NCBI GenBank assembly: GCA_949096025.1
Contig: CARXKP010000032.1
Span: 1-10,383, forward strand
Source: an uncultured Eubacteriales bacterium
Lineage (GTDB): Bacteria; Bacillota; Clostridia; Christensenellales; UBA1242
DNA length: 10,383 nt
Direction: 5' to 3'
This document shows positions 6,485 to 10,383 of this stretch, one piece after another. Every line of letters starts with the position of its first letter. Position 1 is the stretch's first letter. The position numbers and the translations under genes are program-made. The notes under the pieces are model-generated. The model did not search any database. It worked only from the letters and a program-made list of their open reading frames with translations, and had not been told where the DNA came from.

Positions 6485-6510
6485 AAAAAAAAGCCCGATA
6501 AAATCGGACT
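6485..6510 (-). terminator. Rho-independent terminator after rpmB
   Basis: On the minus strand AGTCCGA (6510-6504) pairs with TCGGGCT (6498-6492) around a 5-base loop, followed by a run of T opposite 6492-6485. The stem contains a G-U pair in minus-strand RNA that would be a C-A mismatch in plus-strand RNA, so it favours leftward transcripts. Confidence 0.8.
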
Positions 6511-6533
6511 AAAAAATAAGCATTAAATTTAAA

Positions 6534-6716
6534 CTATGCCTTCTTTGCTGTTCTAATGCATTTAGTGCAGGCTTTAACAGTTTGCTCTTTTCCATCAACT
6601 TCAATAGTTGTTTTTTGAAGGTTGAGGTCATAAGTTCTGTTATATTTCTTGTTTGAGAAAGAAACTTGCTTTCCTGTCATTTTGCCTCTTCCGCATATTT
6701 CACATACTCTACTCAT
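6534..6716 (-). CDS. rpmB: 50S ribosomal protein L28
   Basis: L28 of the large ribosomal subunit, 60 residues. It begins MSRVCEICGRGKMTGKQVSFSN, then TYDLNLQK and IEVDGKEQTVKACTKCIR. Two CxxC pairs (C5/C8 and C50/C53) mark the zinc-binding four-cysteine form, in contrast to the cysteine-poor B. subtilis protein. The start at 6716 is set by GGAGG (6730-6726 on the minus strand), 9 bases upstream; an in-frame ATG at 6749 would add 11 residues upstream of this site and is not credible. It stands between spoVM and yloU on the opposite strand, as in B. subtilis, and forms a single-gene unit with its own promoter and terminator. Confidence 0.96.
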   Translation of the reverse strand: MSRVCEICGRGKMTGKQVSFSNKKYNRTYDLNLQKTTIEVDGKEQTVKACTKCIRTAKKA

Positions 6717-6752
6717 CGGTTTTATCCTCCATACATATTTGTCTTGCATTTA

Positions 6753-6781
6753 ATGATACCATTTTTTTTGTTAAAAATCAA
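6753..6781 (-). promoter_or_regulatory. Sigma-A-type promoter of rpmB with extended -10
   Basis: On the minus strand TTGATT (6781-6776) is followed after 17 bases by TATCAT (6758-6753), preceded by TGG, an extended -10. The predicted start near 6746 gives a 30-base leader that holds the ribosome binding site. A consensus TTGACA at 6793-6788 lies a little further upstream but is 29 bases from this -10. Confidence 0.6.
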
Positions 6782-6832
6782 CTCTTTTGTCAAAAATATT
6801 TTAACTTTTTTTTAAGAATATCACAAAAAATG

Positions 6833-6861
6833 TTGTTTTTTTAATAATTTTATTGTATTAT
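6833..6861 (+). promoter_or_regulatory. Sigma-A-type promoter of yloU-yloV
   Basis: TTGTTT (6833-6838, 4 of 6) and TATTAT (6856-6861, 5 of 6) with a 17-base spacer. The predicted start near 6868 gives a leader of about 56 bases before yloU that holds the small leader ORF. Confidence 0.55.
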
Positions 6862-6897
6862 ATAAAAGGCGAAATGTCCATTTTTGGAGGTTTTGCT

Positions 6898-6927
6898 TTG
6901 AAATTTTCAATAAGAGGTGCAAGGTGA
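6898..6927 (+). CDS. Putative 9-residue leader peptide ORF before yloU
   Basis: TTG 6898 lies 7 bases after a consensus ribosome binding site GGAGG (6886-6890) and opens a frame MKFSIRGAR that stops at TGA 6925-6927. The stop overlaps the yloU start in the sequence GTGA (6924-6927), the typical arrangement for translational coupling. GGAGG is 33 bases from the yloU start, too far to serve it directly; yloU has a weaker AAGAGG at 6912-6917. An in-frame ATG at 6874 would give a 17-residue version. TCCA/TGGA (6877-6880 and 6885-6888) could form a small hairpin over part of GGAGG. No function is known to me; the alternative is that the strong site is a chance or a standby site. Confidence 0.4.
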   Translation: MKFSIRGAR

Positions 6928-7274
6928 CGGTAGATACCAATAACTATTATGGCAATATTTCTATCTCCGACAATTCTATTAGGGTTGTTGCAGGTTATGT
7001 CGCGCTTGATTGCTATGGCGTAGTTGACCTTGTTAGTAAATCTATTGTAGATAGCGCGCGTGAATTATTTAAAAAAGAATCTTATTCCAAAGGAATTAAG
7101 ATTAGTCATATAAACAACAGAATATATATTGATGTTTACTGTATTTTAAAGTACGGCGTTTCTATTAGTGCCGTTGCAGAATCACTTCGCAAATCTGTAA
7201 AGTATAGTGTTGAAAACTTTACGGGTATGCTTGTTGATGCAGTCAATGTTCACGTTGTCGGAGTTAGAGTTTAG
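6924..7274 (+). CDS. yloU: Asp23/Gls24 family protein YloU
   Basis: Asp23/Gls24 (DUF322) family protein, 116 residues, cytoplasmic, role not well defined. The N-terminus YYGNISISDNSIRVVAGYVALDCYGVVDLV (8-37) fits the family opening (short beta strand, then AG-A-ECYGVVGM). The middle GIKISHINNRIYIDVYCILKYGVSI (57-81) is the second conserved block, and VDAVNVHVVGVRV (104-116) is the usual closing strand. GTG 6924 is chosen because the family alignment starts there and no other start is available in frame. Its stop overlaps the ribosome binding site of yloV, a conserved pairing. The preceding leader ORF may couple its translation. Confidence 0.92.
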   Translation: MTVDTNNYYGNISISDNSIRVVAGYVALDCYGVVDLVSKSIVDSARELFKKESYSKGIKISHINNRIYIDVYCILKYGVSISAVAESLRKSVKYSVENFTGMLVDAVNVHVVGVRV

Positions 7275-7282
7275 GAGAATTT

Positions 7283-8914
7283 ATGATTAAGACTATAAAT
7301 GGACAAACCTTCCGCAAGATGATTATTGCGGGTGCAGGTTTATTAGAACAAAATAAAAAATATGTTGACTCTCTCAATGTTTTCCCTGTTCCAGATGGCG
7401 ATACTGGAACCAATATGTTTTTAACAATGAAGTCAGCAGTTTCCGAAGTTTCTCAGTGCCCATCAAGCACTATTGATGCATTAAGCGATGCTTTTGCAAA
7501 AGGTGCGCTTAAAGGTGCTAGAGGAAACAGCGGTGTTATTACTTCTCAAATTTTCAAGGGTTTTTGTAGTGAAACCGCAAAGCATAAAGAAATCACTACA
7601 AAGAACTTTGCTAAAGCTATGCAAGAAGGTGCAAATGTAGCTTATAAAGCGGTTACAAAGCCAAAAGAAGGCACTATTCTTACCGTTATTAGGGTTATGG
7701 CTGAAAATGCTGTAAGTGTGGCAAAAAAATGCGATGACTTTGAAGTATTTCTTAAAAAAGTACTTGAAGTTGGTGAAGAAATTTTAAAACAAACACCTGA
7801 AATGTTGCCTGTTCTAAAGAAAGCCGGGGTTGTCGATGCTGGCGGTAGAGGTATTATTATTATCTTTACTGGTTTTTATAAACTTCTTATGGGCGAAGAA
7901 GATTTTGAAATTCAATTTGATGATGAAAAGAAACAATCTCTTGATGATGTAATTGCTGATATCAATAACCTAGGGGATATTCAATTTGGCTATTGTACAG
8001 AATATATGATTATCAATATGAAAAAGAAGACTACCGAAGCCGATATTGACAAACTTAGAGAAAAACTTGTTGAACTTGGTGACTCTGTAATTTGTATTGG
8101 GGACCTTAATCTTGTTAAAGTTCACGTTCACTCAAATGAACCAAATAAAGCACTTGAATATGCTCTTGAACTTGGCGAACTTTATAATCTTAAAATTGAA
8201 AATATGAGAGAGCAAAATAGGGAACTTAAGAAAAAGGCTAATGTTCTTGAAGAAACAAAGGAACACGGAATGGTTGCTGTTGCTCCAGGAGATGGTCTCG
8301 CTGCGATTTATAAGGATTTAGGAGTTGATGAAATCATAGTTGGTGGACAGACTATGAACCCATCTGCTGCCGATATTGCTGCTGCTGCTGATAAAGTTCC
8401 TGCAAGAAATGTGTTTGTTTTCCCAAATAACAAGAATATTATTTTGGCTGCGGAACAAGCAAATGACCTTACAAATAAAAATCTTATTATAATCCCTACT
8501 CGTTCTATTCCGGAAGGTATTTCTGCTGCTATATCCTTCAATCCTGATGGAACTCTTGAAGAAAATAAAGAATCAATGAATGACGCAATTAAAGGTGTTA
8601 AATCAGGTTCTGTAACTTATGCTGTACGCGATACTCACGTAGACGGATTTGATCTTAATGTTGGAGATATAATAGGGCTTGACGATAAAGCAATCCTTGC
8701 GAAGGGTAAACTTGTTTCAGAAACAACAACAAAGCTTATTGAAAGTATGATGAGTGAAGAAGTAATGAATATTACGCTATTCTATGGTGAAGATATTCGT
8801 GAAGATGAGGCAAACAAACTAGTTGAAGAACTTGCTGGAAAATATCCAGAGTGTGAAGTTTCTGCAGTCAGTGGCGGACAACCAGTTTACTATTATTTAG
8901 TAAGTCTAGAATAA
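7283..8914 (+). CDS. yloV: DAK2 domain protein YloV, fatty acid kinase FakA-like
   Basis: Homologue of B. subtilis YloV and staphylococcal FakA, the ATP-binding subunit of fatty acid kinase, which phosphorylates fatty acids held by a FakB (DegV-type) partner for use in phospholipids. 543 residues, near the usual 550. The N-terminal DhaL-like kinase domain (about 10-200) has the metal and ATP motifs NVFPVPDGDTGTNM (32-45, Asp38 and Asp40), GARGNSG (78-84) and AGGRG (186-190). The middle domain has the probable zinc ligands Cys238 (GYCTEYM) and His281/His283 (VKVHVHSNEP), known in FakA. The C-terminal domain (about 325-543) ends PVYYYLVSLE, typical of the family. AGGAG at 7273-7277, overlapping the yloU stop, lies 5 bases before ATG. 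No FakB gene is in the window. Confidence 0.94.
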   Translation: MIKTINGQTFRKMIIAGAGLLEQNKKYVDSLNVFPVPDGDTGTNMFLTMKSAVSEVSQCPSSTIDALSDAFAKGALKGARGNSGVITSQIFKGFCSETAKHKEITTKNFAKAMQEGANVAYKAVTKPKEGTILTVIRVMAENAVSVAKKCDDFEVFLKKVLEVGEEILKQTPEMLPVLKKAGVVDAGGRGIIIIFTGFYKLLMGEEDFEIQFDDEKKQSLDDVIADINNLGDIQFGYCTEYMIINMKKKTTEADIDKLREKLVELGDSVICIGDLNLVKVHVHSNEPNKALEYALELGELYNLKIENMREQNRELKKKANVLEETKEHGMVAVAPGDGLAAIYKDLGVDEIIVGGQTMNPSAADIAAAADKVPARNVFVFPNNKNIILAAEQANDLTNKNLIIIPTRSIPEGISAAISFNPDGTLEENKESMNDAIKGVKSGSVTYAVRDTHVDGFDLNVGDIIGLDDKAILAKGKLVSETTTKLIESMMSEEVMNITLFYGEDIREDEANKLVEELAGKYPECEVSAVSGGQPVYYYLVSLE

Positions 8915-8948
8915 TGATTTTTTGAAAAAGATAAAAATAATTGATAAT

Positions 8949-8983
8949 AAAAAATCTTGTGATTTAATTGCACAAGATTTTTT
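8949..8983. terminator. Bidirectional terminator after yloV
   Basis: AAAAAATCTTGTG (8949-8961) and CACAAGATTTTTT (8971-8983) form a perfect 13-bp stem with a 9-base loop, with A and T tracts on its two sides. It lies between the convergent yloV (stop 8914) and the leftward gene ending at 9003, and can serve both. Confidence 0.9.
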
Positions 8984-9002
8984 ATATTAAAGTAAAAGTT
9001 GT

Positions 9003-10383
9003 TTAATCTCTAAAATCGATGTTGTCATTGCTAACGGTATTGTCGCGTTTAACATTTTTATGAGAGGTAGAAATGCTACTAGAATTTGATTTTGAGTGAG
9101 CAATATTTGATGCTTTGATATTTAATTTTATTCTTTTATTAACTAGGTCTACAGTTCTAAAATAGTTTAAATATTCTTTAGTATAATCGCTCCAGTTGTA
9201 ATCATCATCATTAAGTAGTACAAAATAATTAATTTTATCTGCTTGAGTTCTAAACAAAATTTCCTGTTGAATTTCACTTGAATGGTTATTATAAAGGAAA
9301 TTGCAAATAGTTTGACCCAAAATTTCAAGTTCTTCTAGACCGAATCTTTTTGTTAGAATAGAGTCGTCTTCACTCATACAACATTCAATTATTGTTTCAA
9401 AATTATCTTTAATAAAATCCTCAAGTAAAGGAAAAGCTCTTGCAAAAGGAGATGGGGTGTTTGGCAAAAGTCCAATACCTATATTATCCTTTTCCATCAT
9501 TTCATTAATTTTAACAGCAATGTAATCGTTAATTACTTCATTTAGCATACTTGCGTCTTTGTTACCTATAAATAAATTAATATCTTTATCAAGCAAGCCT
9601 GTGTGAAAACCACATTTATAGTAAACGCTATATGGAAGATTTTGAAGAATATCGCAGGTGACGATATGGTTAAGTTCGTGTATTAGTGTGACATTATTTA
9701 GTGAGAATAAGGAAGGTAGAACGCAAACCGCATAAGGCTGTGAAGGTGAAGATAGTTTGTATGTGTGTTCTACATAGGCAACAATATTGCCTGAATTCAT
9801 AATAAAATCTTCAAGTAGCGGTAAAATTTGAGATCTATAAATATCTCCTTCACTCAATTCTTTTTCAAGGTTCTTATATGAGGTATTTAGTTCAAGTATT
9901 TCCGATGTACGCTCTGTATCTAATTTTTCAAGTTCTTTTGTTAGCTGACCATTTAATAAAAGTTTTTTAAATTCAATATCTTTTAAACTTTCGTGAGTGG
10001 TTCTATATTTAAAATTTTTAAGATTGGCGAGTTGTTTAACAAGTTCTAAACATTCGCTTGGTAAAAATTCGACTGTTCTAGCAGATAGGATTTGTTTATA
10101 ATTTTCTATAACAGTGCTGTTGCCTTTTAATTCAAAAGTGGTTTCTAAATAGTTTTTTATTAAATTTTCGCTTGATTTTTTATATTTTTCGTTAATTTTT
10201 TGTGTTTTTTCATAAATTTCTTTGTAAGGCGTAGAAATTCTTTCAAATTCGCTATCAATATAATCAAAGCTTTCTTTATAACTTGATTTGTAAATTTGTT
10301 CAAATTTTAAAATCGTCTTTATAATGTTTTGTCTTAAATCTTTATCGTTTAATATATGTTTTAACTGCAATCCTTCATCTGTT
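9003..10383 (-). CDS. Putative gluzincin-like zinc metallopeptidase, probably 5'-incomplete
   Basis: I do not recognise this family by name. The frame runs open to the window edge. TTG 10370 would give 455 residues, but AAGGA touches it with no spacing, so the true start may lie outside; numbering here uses TTG. The first 180 residues look helical and rich in Lys and Glu, probably coiled coil, with no signal peptide visible. Then come TLIHELNHIVTCD (HExxH zinc motif, His231, Glu232, His235) and LNEVINDYIA (Glu278, Asp282), which resembles the NExxSD third-ligand motif of thermolysin-type gluzincins. The spacing of 43 residues from His235 to Glu278 is longer than in thermolysin. The last 35 residues are a Ser/Asn/Lys-rich, probably disordered tail. 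Likely cytoplasmic; substrate unknown. Confidence 0.7.
   Translation of the reverse strand, partial: TDEGLQLKHILNDKDLRQNIIKTILKFEQIYKSSYKESFDYIDSEFERISTPYKEIYEKTQKINEKYKKSSENLIKNYLETTFELKGNSTVIENYKQILSARTVEFLPSECLELVKQLANLKNFKYRTTHESLKDIEFKKLLLNGQLTKELEKLDTERTSEILELNTSYKNLEKELSEGDIYRSQILPLLEDFIMNSGNIVAYVEHTYKLSSPSQPYAVCVLPSLFSLNNVTLIHELNHIVTCDILQNLPYSVYYKCGFHTGLLDKDINLFIGNKDASMLNEVINDYIAVKINEMMEKDNIGIGLLPNTPSPFARAFPLLEDFIKDNFETIIECCMSEDDSILTKRFGLEELEILGQTICNFLYNNHSSEIQQEILFRTQADKINYFVLLNDDDYNWSDYTKEYLNYFRTVDLVNKRIKLNIKASNIAHSKSNSSSISTSHKNVKRDNTVSNDNIDFRD

Overview
The window is AT-rich DNA from a spore-forming, low-GC Gram-positive bacterium, most likely a Clostridia-type Firmicute. Genes recognised by their protein sequence, short intergenic gaps and many T-tailed hairpins all fit this. 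I cannot name a genus or species.

Left part (1-3222): the sporulation block spoIIGA-sigE-sigG, followed by a small PRC-barrel gene of the YlmC/YmxH type. Three Spo0A-box-like heptamers precede spoIIGA. SpoIIGA is the membrane protease that matures pro-SigE in the mother cell, and SigG is the late forespore sigma factor. A strong hairpin terminator between sigE and sigG, followed by a SigF/SigG-like promoter candidate, suggests the two sigma genes are insulated from each other.

Middle part (3192-6530): nrdR (repressor of ribonucleotide reductase genes) runs leftward and feoA-feoB (ferrous iron uptake) run rightward from a divergent promoter region. The feoA promoter candidate has a perfect TATAAT only 10 bases before the ATG, so its mRNA may be nearly leaderless. 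Directly after feoB is a short gene at 6197-6292 that I identify as spoVM, the spore-coat anchoring peptide. It aligns without gaps to Bacillus SpoVM and sits beside its usual neighbours.

Right part (6484-10383): rpmB (ribosomal protein L28, four-cysteine form) runs leftward. Rightward are yloU (Asp23 family) and yloV (DAK2/FakA family), in the same arrangement as spoVM-rpmB-yloU-yloV in Bacillus subtilis. A tiny leader ORF with a very good ribosome binding site ends inside the yloU start codon. The last gene, leftward and probably cut by the window edge, is an unrecognised protein with a helical N-terminal half and a gluzincin-like zinc protease signature (HELNH and NEVIND).

Most of the window is ordinary core and sporulation gene content. 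I see no clear undescribed multi-gene system. The points most worth following are the spoVM gene behind feoAB, the leader ORF before yloU, the possible leaderless feoA transcript and the putative metalloprotease.
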